In this document: positions 43,490 to 53,620 of the stretch, in pieces
How the letters are laid out: every line of letters begins with the position of its first letter
How positions within the stretch are numbered: the stretch's first letter is position 1
Assembly (NCBI RefSeq): GCF_003672135.1
Contig: NC_039519.1
Coordinates: 1,550,001-1,614,000, forward strand
DNA length: 64,000 bases
Direction of reading: 5' to 3'
Source: Ooceraea biroi
Taxonomy: Eukaryota > Arthropoda > Insecta > Hymenoptera > Formicidae
Translations under genes and position numbers: made by a program
Notes under the pieces: model-generated
Told to the model about the DNA's origin: nothing
Seen by the model: the letters and a program-made list of their open reading frames with translations, nothing else
Database searches by the model: none

Positions 43490-44590
43490 AAATGTAGAGA
43501 GGTTAAACCTTGAAAATATTATTTAAATCACTCTGCATAAAAAATACGTATGTGTTACCTGTATTTCCATGTTCCTCACGTAATGTTACGTACGAAATGC
43601 CAATAACAGCACGATTGGACGTGCACAGTAAGAATAGTTGTAAATAATCGAAATGTGCATTTTTCAGATTCTTTATCGTGGCAATGTAATGCCTCCGGAC
43701 GGGATATCTCACATGTAAATGCGTTAATCAGTCGAGAATTACGAGTACTCGAAGTGGATTACGCTACAATTGTCGCTACGCGCTCCATTTAATTTTTCAC
43801 TCTTGAGGGTACTACGCTACTTATGCAGAGAGACTTTAAACTTTGAAAATCTTATTTAAATCAGTCTGCATTAAATTTACGTATGTGTCACGTGTATTTA
43901 CGTGTTCTTCAACTACTTGTACGTACGAAATGCCAATAACAGCAGGATTGGACGTGTGCAGTAAGAATTACGCGAAATAATCGAAATGTGCACTTTTTAA
44001 ATTCTTTATTACGACAGAACAATGCCTCCTGACGTGATATCTCTCATTTAAATGCATAAATCAGTCGAGAATTACGAGTACTCGAAGTGGATTACGCTAC
44101 AATTGTCGCTACATGCTCCATTCAATTTGTCACTAGTAAAAGTGCTCCGCTAATTACGTAGACAGACTTTAAACTTTGAAAATCTTATTTCCATGTCTGT
44201 GAAATAAAAATACGTATGTGTTACGTGTATTTACGTGTTCTTTAACTAATATTACGTACGAAATTGCAACAACAGCACGATTGGACGTGTCCAGTAAGAA
44301 TAACGCGAAATAAACTAAATGTGCACTTTTCATATTCTTTATTGCTGCAGAGCCATGCCTCTGGACGGGATATCTCTCATTTAAATGCATAAATCAGTCG
44401 AGAATTACGTGTACTCGAAGTGGATTACGCTACAATTGTCGCTACGTGCTCCCTTTAATTTGTCACTGGTAAGGGTGCTCCGCTAATTTCGTAGAAAGAC
44501 TTTAAAATTTGAAAATCGTATTTCCATGTTTCTGAAATAAAAATACGTATGTGTTACGTGTATCAACGTGTTCTTTAACTAATATTACGT
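43490..44590. repeat. 330-bp satellite, about 3.3 copies
   Basis: The landmark cgagaattacgagtactcga recurs at about 43733, 44068 and 44398 (period 330-335). Each unit contains gtggattacgctacaattgt, gactttaaa.tttgaaaat and ttacgtacgaaatgcc. An inverted copy closes the window at 63770-64000. No gene. The array is cut at about 44592 by the LINE. Confidence 0.88.
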
Positions 44591-44808
44591 AGGACTTGGT
44601 TAGATGGCGTGCGAGTGAGTGTGTCGTGTGAAGATTACTACGGTTATTTTGGTTAAGTTTTAAGGTAGAAAAGCGTGTTTTTCGGGTTAAGAGTGTGTTT
44701 AGGTTCTGCGTTGAGCGTCTCAGAGTGGGTGGAAACGAGGGTGGAGGTGAGCGACGCGCAAGAGAGGCGGTTAACGTAAGTGAAGCGGGTAGGTATAAAT
44801 TAGAGGTT

Positions 44809-45911
44809 ATGGCGTCGCGAGTGCCGGCGGCAACGGGTGGTAAAAGTGAAATAGGTAAGGGCAGCGGGGTAGGAGATGAGAAACAGAGAAAGTTGAAATG
44901 GGATAGGGATGGTAATAAAGAAGTGGATAAGGATAGGGATAAGGTTAAAAGGGATGAGGCAGGGGTCGAAGGAGGGGAGAAAAAGACAAAAAAAGAGGTT
45001 AGTTTTAGACTCGAAAAGGTTGATGAGGTGAGGTGTGAGTGGGAAAGGTTTAGGGAAGAGAAGGAAAAGGAATGGGTGGAGATGAAAAATAGATGGAAAG
45101 GTGACAAGAAAGAGGAGTTAGATCTTGCTGAGGAATGGAAAAGAAAGGAGAGGAGTTTGGATATAAGGATGAGGGTAATCGAGGAAAGATTAGTTGAGGT
45201 AGAAAGGAACCTGATGAATGTGATAGATGCTTTGGAGGCGAGGAAAGGAGAGGAGGAGGAAAGAAGAAGGGTGTATGAGGAAACAGAAAGGGGAGGGACG
45301 GAGGAACGGGGGAGGAGTAACAGGGGAGTAGAAGTAGTAGAAACGGAAGTGAGAGGGGATGGGTCTATAGTGAGTGAGGATAGATTTAGTTGGAAAAGGT
45401 TCGAAATTTAAAAAGGATTGTGTCGGACAAAGAAAAAGCAGAGCGGAAAAACAACGTAGTGATAAAAGGGATGGATGTAAGCAGGTCGGAGGAAAATTGG
45501 CAAAACAGGGTTCAGGAACTTTTGTGGGAAAAATTGAAAGTGCAATGCAGGGTTGGATATATCCGAAAGAGTGGTCAAGTTTTGATAGTTAAAATTGAAA
45601 GTGAGGAAGAGAAACAGGATATCTTGGCAAACAAGAATAGGCTGAAAGGAGATAGGATATTTGTGGAGCATGATTTGACATGGGAAGAAAGGAAAAGGCA
45701 GGAAGAAATAAAAAAATGGGCAATAGAACAAAGGTATAAAGGGAAAGAAATTAAGATAGGATTCGGAAAAGTAAGAGTGGAAGGGAAGTGGATATGGTGG
45801 GAGGAGATGATAGGGAAGAGTGAAGAAGGGGAAGAGGGAAAGAAAAAGGAGGGAAGGGAACGGAAGAGAGAAGGAGAGGAGTTGGGGTTGAGAGGGAAAA
45901 AGATGGGTTAG
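44809..45911 (+). pseudogene. LINE ORF1 (coiled coil plus RRM-like), one frameshift
   Basis: ATG at 44809 opens a basic N-terminus and then a long Lys/Glu/Arg coiled coil (to 45411). A frameshift near 45395-45411 separates it from the continuation (to 45911). The continuation has the ERKNNVVIKG motif and an IFVEHDLTWEERK..EEIKKWA segment, typical of the RNA-binding part of ORF1 proteins in LINEs. The protein would bind the element RNA. A short noncoding gap (45912-46059) precedes ORF2. Confidence 0.7.
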
Positions 45912-46059
45912 GTAAAAGATAAGGAAAGTGAAAAGGTTAAGGGTTACGGAAAGAGTAAGGGAAATGAGAATGACAAGGAATATTTTGCATTAGCCAAGGA
46001 GGGGAGAGAGAGAGGTAGAGAAGGCAAGGGGAAAGGGAAAGGAGAGGAGAAATAAACAG

Positions 46060-47570
46060 GTGGGTTTTTGGAATGTGGCGGGAGTTACAAGTAAGGATGA
46101 AAGTTTTTGGAAGTATGGAATCGATTATGATTTTATAGGAATGTGTGAGACGTGGTTGGAGAAAGGGGGAGAAAGTAGGATAAAGAGTTTATTACCGGAA
46201 TCGCACAACTGGGAGGTTATCCATGCGAGTAGGACAAAGAGACGTGGTAGGGCGAGTGGAGGGATTATGGTAGGAACAAAAAAAGGTTGGAAAGAAAAGG
46301 AAGATAGGGTAAAGTTAGAGAAAATGTCTGAAGGGATAGGAGGCGTAAAGATTAGGTGGGAAGAGAACTGGTTGAATATTTTTACAGTATATAGTGAAGG
46401 AATGGGAAAAGAGATGGAAGAATTGTTTAGGAGTATAGAGGAGAGGTGCAGTGGGGAAGGTATAATTATTGGAGGAGACTTCAACACAAGAATTGGTGAA
46501 TTAGGACACGAGGGAATAGAGGAAAATATATTGTTGAGAAAAAGCAAAGATAGGACGATAGGTTTGGGAGGGAAGAGGTTTGTGGACAAAATTTATGAGA
46601 ACGGATGGCATATTTTAAATGGTAGGATACAGGGGGATTGGGATGGGGAGTTTACATATGTAGGTGCGCGCAGCTGTTCGGTTATAGATTATATAATAGT
46701 TAATGATATTGTTTTAGATAAGATAGTAGAATTTAAGGTAGAGGAGCTAGTGGACTCAGACCACCTGCCGATAAAGATATCATTAAAGGAATTGCGACAG
46801 AGGACGAGAAGCCAGTCGGAAGACGAGGCAGAAAGCAACCAGGAAGAAGAAGAACAGATGAAGCAGACGGCATGTTGGGATGAAGAAGCACGAGAAATTT
46901 ACAGAGATAACACGGACGAGCAGAGGAATCAATAGGAGTGGGAGATAGATGAGGTAGAGGCGTTCTGGTTCAATTTAAAGAGAAGAGTGAAAGCAGGTAT
47001 GGTGTATAAAAGAATAGGGAAAAGGAAAAGGAAAAAGTTAGGATACAAAGACTGGTGGGATAAGGAGTGCACGAGAAAGAAACGAGAAATAATAAGAAGA
47101 TATAGGAAATGGAAGAAAGGTACAGGTAGGAGGGAAGATTTTATAAACAGCAAGAGAGAACTTCAGGAGTTGTTGGTAAAGAAGAAGGCAGAGAAGAGAG
47201 AAAAGGAAATGCAGCAATTAAAAGGGTTAAGGAATGAGAAGGAGATATGGGATTTTATAAATAAACGGAGGACAAAAAGAGAATGGATCAACAACGAAAT
47301 CCACAAAGAAGAATGGAGAAAGTATTTTATGGAATTGTTAGATGGACATGAGAAACATACAGCAGAGGAAGAGGAACATCAGAAGAGAGATGGCAGCCAG
47401 CAGGAAGAGTCAGAAGATAGAAAGGTTCGAACAGAAGAGGAAATAAGGATAGAAAAGGAAGAACTGCAGGAGTTGGAGTCGGAAGAAATTTGGAGAGCGG
47501 TGAGGAAACTCAAAAAAGGAAAAGCATCAGGGATTGACGGGATTCAAATGGAGGCCTGGAAGTATGGAGG
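46060..47570 (+). pseudogene. LINE ORF2: APE endonuclease and start of reverse transcriptase (truncated)
   Basis: Endonuclease motifs are visible in order: a WNVAG start, CETWL with the catalytic Glu (about 46150), GGDFN (about 46470), an S.IDYI segment and SDHLPI with the catalytic His (about 46757). A TAG at 46933-46935 interrupts the frame, which continues from 46987 through a Lys-rich linker to a KGKASGIDGI.ME motif, the first RT block, at 47515-47555. The frame is then cut by the element beginning TGTCACGTCC at 47571. The RT catalytic core is absent. The product would nick chromosomal DNA for target-primed copying. Confidence 0.85.
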
Positions 47571-50500
47571 TGTCACGTCCGGGGAGGTGAGAACGTTGCT
47601 AACCTGGTTTCTGTGCTAACCTAGCCCTCGGTAATTAACATCAGATACTCTCTTTTGATTTAGGGTCAATCTGCATACACCGACTTTACCCGGGAATGGA
47701 GAAAGTTTGGATCAACTTACAATGATGACGATATCTTTCAGAATCGAACTATGAATGTATAATTGTTGATTAATAAAATATAGTCTATGACTCTATGATG
47801 CTAATATTATTTATTACTATGTATTAAATTGAATTAATAACGACAAAGAAAAAATTAATAAACGTAATTGGTACTAACTAAATAATTAAGTAGTATAACT
47901 CAAGTAATAACTAACCTTATATTCTTCATTGTTGGATTACCGGTAAAATAAGTGGTATAATAAGTTGTAATGCAAGCGAATTAAACGCTTGATATAATAA
48001 CTTATAAGTAAAATAATAGTGATATGAGTCAATGACAAAGGTATATCACAGGCGGATAAACGCCGATTAGTATAGGTAGTAAAAAGAATGAATAAATAGT
48101 ACAACTCAATGAAAGATTTATATCATAAGCGAAGTAAACGCTTAGTAATATAATTATAGGTAATACTAATATTCTAAGGATAATTAAAAATTGTATCAAA
48201 AGCGGAATGGATGCTTAATAATATAACTAAAGGTGTATAGCCAATTGTATAGCTATAAGTAGTATAAGTATTAAAGGGTTGTATCAAAAGCGGAATGGAC
48301 GCTTAATAATATAACTGTGAGTAGTAATGGATCAACAAATAAAATAATAAGGAGTGAAATAATAAGGAATTATGCTGATAATACGAGCAAATTGATGCTA
48401 GTAGTATAGTCATAAATGGTATCGCCTAGTGGTAATATAGCTGGAAATAGTATAAATAAAATGAAACTAAAAGAAGTCGGACTATCAGCGGATAAACGCC
48501 AAGTAAAATAAGGAAAGGTAGTATAAATCTTTTAAAGAATATTTTAAGGATCATATAAATGAATAATTAATTAAGGTAAAGAGGGTACAAAAGTTACAAA
48601 ATAAATGATGAATTAATAAGTAAACTGTCACTGAATGTAGATATAATATAATTGTGTTACAGAGAGATTGAATACAAATGTCGTATGAATATAAAATAAA
48701 GTCGCATGAGTTGGCAAACAACAATTAAGAATAGTGGGTATACAATAAGAATTCAAACTTGGTACAAATCTACTCACAAGTGTTCGCAGTAATCTGGACC
48801 CTCAGGCCAGGAAGCACTTAAAAAGCAGCAGCGAGAAATAATTGTTAAACAAACTCCACTGATTCTAAATTAGGTTGATGCCTTAGTAGCGACTCAACGC
48901 TATAATGCAAATCAAGTAATAGCAAATAATAAGTGACTGACAAGTACTGAGTTAGGTAGGCGCTTTATTAGCGACATATTGCTATAAAGCGAAGTGACGA
49001 AAGTAATGATCAAATAATAAGTCAAGAGTCTTCCAAAGAGTAGTCGTAGTAGTAGTAGTGACGCTCTCTTGCTGCTGCACCAAGTCTTATACTAAAATTT
49101 TAGGGCTGAGTCCCTGTCGCTCGAGAAGGGGTTACAAAAAGTGGGGACCTTATAATTAAATGCAAAGTTACAATAGTAGGGAGGCTACGCCTTGATCGCT
49201 GATTGGTTCCCCGCTCTTAAAATTATTAATGGTGGGGTCGAGACCTTGAAAAGTCTGGTGGGGACGATGAGCTCAGTGCTTTGGTTAGATAAAATTATTT
49301 TTCTCCCAATGTTCAACATAAAATTCTCAGTAAGAATTTATCGCATGAGCTGTTGGGACTTATGGTCAACAGAAATTTCTCCGTACTAAATAATCAGAAC
49401 ATCCGGTATGACTTTCAGTCAACTAAAATTTAACGATTAAATTTATCGAAGAGACTGTTATGTCTTTTGATTAAGACAGTGGACACCGATTATTACTTTA
49501 ATCTAGCGTCAGTAAATCGCCGCCTTAAGAATTAATATTTCATGGTTCGCGTCCCGTTAATTATTTTTTCTTTTTTTTTTATTTTATTTTAATATTAAAA
49601 GTCTTTAATAAACCAATAAAATCAATATATCTAGTTTAAAACATGAATATTGCATGATTACTATTAAAAATATGAAGAAATATAAAGTATTAGTAACAGG
49701 AGCACATAGCAAGTAAGGAAGTAAAGCCTCGAGTTTAACATATCCTGGTTCGCGCCCCGTTAATTAAATTTTTTTTCTTTTATTTTAAGATTAAAAATCT
49801 TTAATAAACCTATAAAGACAATATTATCAAATTTTAAATGCGAATATTGCATGATTAATATTAAGATATGAAAAAATATAAAGGTAACCTTACATGGTAG
49901 TAGTACGAATCAACCAATAATGATACTAAATTATAAGTGATATTTTCTGTTAATGAAATAATCTTCAATTAACACCTTGTCCACTGTATTATTCAATCCC
50001 AACAAATGAAATATTAAAATTCTTAATTTAACCTAAATTTCTACAACGTTATGCATTAATTATTTATAAGGTCCCTCGTACCTCTGGATAATAATTTAAT
50101 GCATTCAGTTAATTAATATTAGAGTAACCTTGTGTATTATACTTTAATGCACTACTGTAACGTTTCTTATTAATAATAATTATTCATATACCTTAACCTA
50201 TTGATTAGTTGTTATATTAATGCTAGTCATTATAATATCTTCCATTAAATAAAATAATGACTTAATACTTCAATACAAGTAATATTAAAATAATTAATAG
50301 CATTGCAATTTAATGCATTATAATTGTTTCTTACTTCACAAATTAGCAACTTAATGTTATAAAGCGTATGAAGTCCCTTAACCGCTTTAAAGTGTTTGAA
50401 ACATTACAAAGCGTACGAAATGTTGTAAACGCTATGTGGTCCATATAAAATAACTAAATGCCTAAGTTTACAATTTGACCCATTATTATAATGTTCTTTA

Positions 50501-51570
50501 TTCTACGATTAATAATCATTCATATATTTTAATTGATTAACTAAATGTTATATGAATTTTAATGATGTTATAGTTAAATAATTACTCTTATTAAATGAAT
50601 AATGAACCATAATGCCACAGCGAGCTAATAACTAATAATGTAATAATCAAATGTTTATATTAAATGATCTATATGTTCTTCGCAATTGGTTTTTCGTTAT
50701 TCATAGTTAATTATTAATTAATTAATTGATTTTAACTTAATTTGTTTAAATCCATATAACCTTTAAACTACTGATAATTTATTAACATCTTTTACACCAA
50801 ACGTAATAAAAAATAATGTATATTTGTTTACTGAATAGTGACTTTTCGATTTTTGCAATATCTAGTGAAGTAATAATGTTAAAACGAAAATTTTTCCACA
50901 GGTACCATCAGACTGGCGAAAAATGGTGCTCAATGAGAGTTGTTGGTCATTTCTAAATTAATGAGTTTTTCATAAATTTGATGGTACCGTTGAGTTCCTT
51001 TTATTACCCACAATAACGCTATATAATTATAAAAAATTATTTCCCAACGGTTAAGATTTTCATTGCTTAGTTAACAAATAAAAATTTTGACAATTTAAAA
51101 ATTCCAAATTCCTACGGTCCTTTGATAGGGTCCATGGATCATTATTATATACTTTTTATTCATCTAACCTTATTCCTTCAATTATTATAAACAATAACCT
51201 ATGGTTTTTTCATAACAAATGCACTCAGATGTTCTATTCATTTTTGTTATACTCGCAGATGACTATATAATCGTATAATTAAATATATCATAAATATGAT
51301 TGTTATTATAAAATTTGTTTGTTTATAACAAAATTTTATTATATTCAAAAAATTTAATTTGCTCCTATATTTAATTGATCTCCTTAATGTAACAGTGTAC
51401 ATAAAATATATTGTTATAAGGACGCCCTAAATTATTTATATGTATATAGTATGTCTAACAGCTAACGTTATGAAATATCCAAAAATTACTACAATTACAG
51501 TATTAAAACGTATTATAATGGCTTTTTAGTGGATTTTCGTTTTTATGCATGTTTTTATGGTTTTTTTCAT

Positions 51571-51614
<44 letters not shown>

Positions 51615-51713
51615 CTATTCCGGTTCATAAAAGGCTAATGGTACTACGTAACTTAGGTAATAACTATGATTCTAAATGTTAGTATATTGTATTGGTTTTA
51701 CTCGTTTGTGTTT
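47571..51713 (+). mobile_element. Noncoding element copy A (TGTCACGTCC terminus)
   Basis: The left end TGTCACGTCCGGGGA and a ~150-base subterminal block (including gggtcaatctgcatacaccg and actttacccgggaatggaga) match copy B at 51714. Interior landmarks shared with copy B are ccctcaggccaggaagcact (48797-48820), gtagggaggct (about 49177), gtggggacgatgagctca (49257) and the ACCATCAG block (50902). A (TA)n run is at 51571-51609. There is no coding frame. It interrupts the LINE. Superfamily not assigned. Confidence 0.65.
47970..48500 (+). repeat. Array of small hairpins in element copy A
   Basis: Successive stems are CAAGCG/CGCTTG (47973-47991), GGCG/CGCC (48051-48064), TAAGCG/CGCTTA (48126-48144), AAGCG/TGCTT (near 48200) and AAGCG/CGCTT (near 48285), each with a 6-7 base A-rich loop. 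A weaker GCG/CGC pair lies near 48487. They lie 30-80 bases apart or more, with ataataac-like words between. Confidence 0.65.
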
Positions 51714-51974
51714 TGTCACGTCCGGGGAAGTAAGAATGTAGACGGTCAGGTACCTGTCCCAAATCTATCCCTCAGGTGATTTGATTTCAGGTGCTCTCTT
51801 TTGATTATGGGTCAATCTGCATACACCGACTTTACCCGGGAATGGAGAGAGCTTGCGATTAACTCTTACGGTGTGTTACGTCCCGGCTAATCGCGGCTGC
51901 AAATTTTGGAATGCGGGACTCGGACGTGTAGCACGGGACTAGATCACTGTTTCGGGTTACCGAATCCGAGGATT

Positions 51975-52376
51975 CTACCCGGGGATACTTGTGATCAGAG
52001 TGATTTCGCCAGGAGTGCAGTTCCCGCGGAAGAGTGGCAGGGTCGCTCTTTGTGAAAAATTTCGGTTCAATAAAGGGGTGGCCGATGGCGAATTTATTTG
52101 AATTTGTTTCCCCCTAATTAAACCGATGATTTCGTTATAACAACGCGTGCATCTATGGGCCGGTCGGTAGGTCGTTAATGATGCGGAACAATAGATACAG
52201 ATTACATCAATCACACGGGGCCCGATGTTCAATTTATGAGTCTCCGTTTTCGCGTACGCGTTATGATAGATGGGTCCGATTCGTGAGGATTTGCATTGTT
52301 CGCATAACGCGGCTTGTGTTTCGACGTCTTTGTATCCGCGCGTGATCACGCAAAGTGCCATCGGGTTGTATGACAA
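51975..52376 (-). CDS. E2 ORF b: cysteine-rich protein, unrecognised
   Basis: 133 codons. Three C-x2-C pairs (CEQC, CIYC, CTRC) suggest one or two zinc-binding sites, with interspersed His residues, in the first two thirds of the protein; the tail is basic to neutral. Length and composition are better than chance for an AT-rich background. No family is recognised. It sits downstream of ORF a on the same strand, about 275 bases away. Confidence 0.45.
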   Translation of the reverse strand: MSYNPMALCVITRGYKDVETQAALCEQCKSSRIGPIYHNAYAKTETHKLNIGPRVIDVICIYCSASLTTYRPAHRCTRCYNEIIGLIRGKQIQINSPSATPLLNRNFSQRATLPLFRGNCTPGEITLITSIPG

Positions 52377-52391
52377 TGAATCAACCTCATT

Positions 52392-52603
52392 AGCTCATTA
52401 ATGGACGACTGCAATACTGTTCTGACCTTTACTTTGAATGAGTTAATCACCTTCATTAACTTATCATTAGAAAGCTGTAGTAATATTCTGAATTTTAATT
52501 TGAGTGAGTCAATAACTTCATTAATGTATCATTAGAGAGCTGTGGTAATATTCTGCATTTTATTTTGAGTGAGTCAATAACTTCATTAATTTATCATTAG
52601 GCC
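52392..52603 (-). repeat. ~72-bp tandem repeat between the E2 ORFs, three copies
   Basis: Each copy has ttgagtgagtcaataacttc followed by attaatttatcattag and agctgtggtaatattctg. Similarity rises in the two right-hand copies. Confidence 0.8.
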
Positions 52604-52650
52604 GATGTAAGTTGATTGGTAATAGTATGATAATTTCACTTACCGAGGGG

Positions 52651-53121
52651 TTATTGGTTACTCTCGATCCAGCGCTGTACCTTGATCTCTTGTGCCAGCC
52701 TATCGTAATGAGTTCGGCGAGGGTCCCCCTCGGGAATATCCTGGCACAGAGGGTACCGCAGGTTGCATGAAATGGGGACCAGTCTCGTTGCCCACGTGGC
52801 ATCATTGCTTCCGTTCGTGATTAGAATCACTCGGTGTGATACGACAGAGTTGCTGGTCACTCTCGGTTTCGTGAGTCGCGTTATGATCGAATTATTGATA
52901 TTACTGTTAGTGTCACGGTCGCGTGGTCGGAAAAGTGCCTCGTATTCTGGATCAATGTAGTGAGGCTCGATGCCGTAATACTGCGAGACGACGGTGTTCA
53001 CTGATTCTAAGTTAGAAAATATACGAGCTAAACGTCTTGCACGGTGTTTCTTTCCTCCTCGTCTCGTTTTCGGCATTAGAACTTCGTCATTTATGCAAAA
53101 GTTACTGTTAAACGTGCGCAC
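52651..53121 (-). CDS. E2 ORF a: basic protein, unrecognised
   Basis: 156 codons from ATG (minus, 53119-53121), with a second ATG about 15 codons later followed immediately by a Lys/Arg-rich patch (KTRRGGKKHRARR). The middle is rich in Asn/Thr/Arg. No conserved motif is recognised. The early basic patch could bind nucleic acid or act as a nuclear signal, which is inference. Confidence 0.45.
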   Translation of the reverse strand: MRTFNSNFCINDEVLMPKTRRGGKKHRARRLARIFSNLESVNTVVSQYYGIEPHYIDPEYEALFRPRDRDTNSNINNSIITRLTKPRVTSNSVVSHRVILITNGSNDATWATRLVPISCNLRYPLCQDIPEGDPRRTHYDRLAQEIKVQRWIESNQ

Positions 53122-53504
53122 CTCAGTTAGAGTGTACCTTGTGTTGAGAGTGGTGCGGAAAGGGGTGCGTTACCGAGTGACCGCCCCGTGCGTTGTCCGC
53201 ACTGTAAGACTGTCAGCTCAGCGGAATGGAAACCAACGTGCGTTGTCCGCACTGTAGCCTCGTTAATTGGTTGCACACACACACACACACACAATGACCG
53301 AAACTGAGGTAAGCTGCGTAAAATTTATAGTCGCTGAATTATGATCAAATCGGCTTGGTGGTCAAAAATTAAAAATAAATCGTAAATTCAAGCACTCAAA
53401 ATACATATATTCTAATAAAATGAATTGGTGGAAATACAATTGTTCTTACAAAATGTAAGTTAACTACTACGGTTGTTAATGCTAACGTTTAAATCTAAGA
53501 TAAC

Positions 53505-53620
53505 TCTGAAATACGAGGATAGAAAAATATTCTAAGTCGAGATACGAAGATTGGAAAATATTCTAAGTCGAAATACGAAGATTGGAAAATATTCTAAGTC
53601 GAAATACGAAGGAATGGAAA
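53505..53620 (+). repeat. ~30-bp tandem repeat in E2
   Basis: The unit aatattctaagtcgaaatacgaagattgga occurs about four times with small changes. Confidence 0.8.

Larger units (their letters stand above)
44592..47570 (+). mobile_element. Non-LTR retrotransposon (LINE), 3' part lost
   Basis: Two frames: a Lys/Glu-rich ORF1 with an RRM-like core, and ORF2 with an APE-type endonuclease followed by the first RT motif. The element is interrupted at 47571 by noncoding element copy A. Its coding strand is strikingly purine-rich throughout. No 3' end or poly-A tail was found elsewhere in the window. Confidence 0.88.

Noticed and set aside
44502..45107. 201-codon minus-strand Ser/Leu/Pro frame
   Set aside because: Antisense of the purine-rich LINE ORF1.
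46125..46589. 154-codon minus-strand frame
   Set aside because: Antisense of the LINE endonuclease; caused by purine bias.
47571..51880. Direct terminal repeats (47571 and 51714) as LTRs of one retrotransposon
   Set aside because: The shared block is only about 150 bases, is imperfect, and the second copy leads into a second full element; no LTR end or coding region was found.
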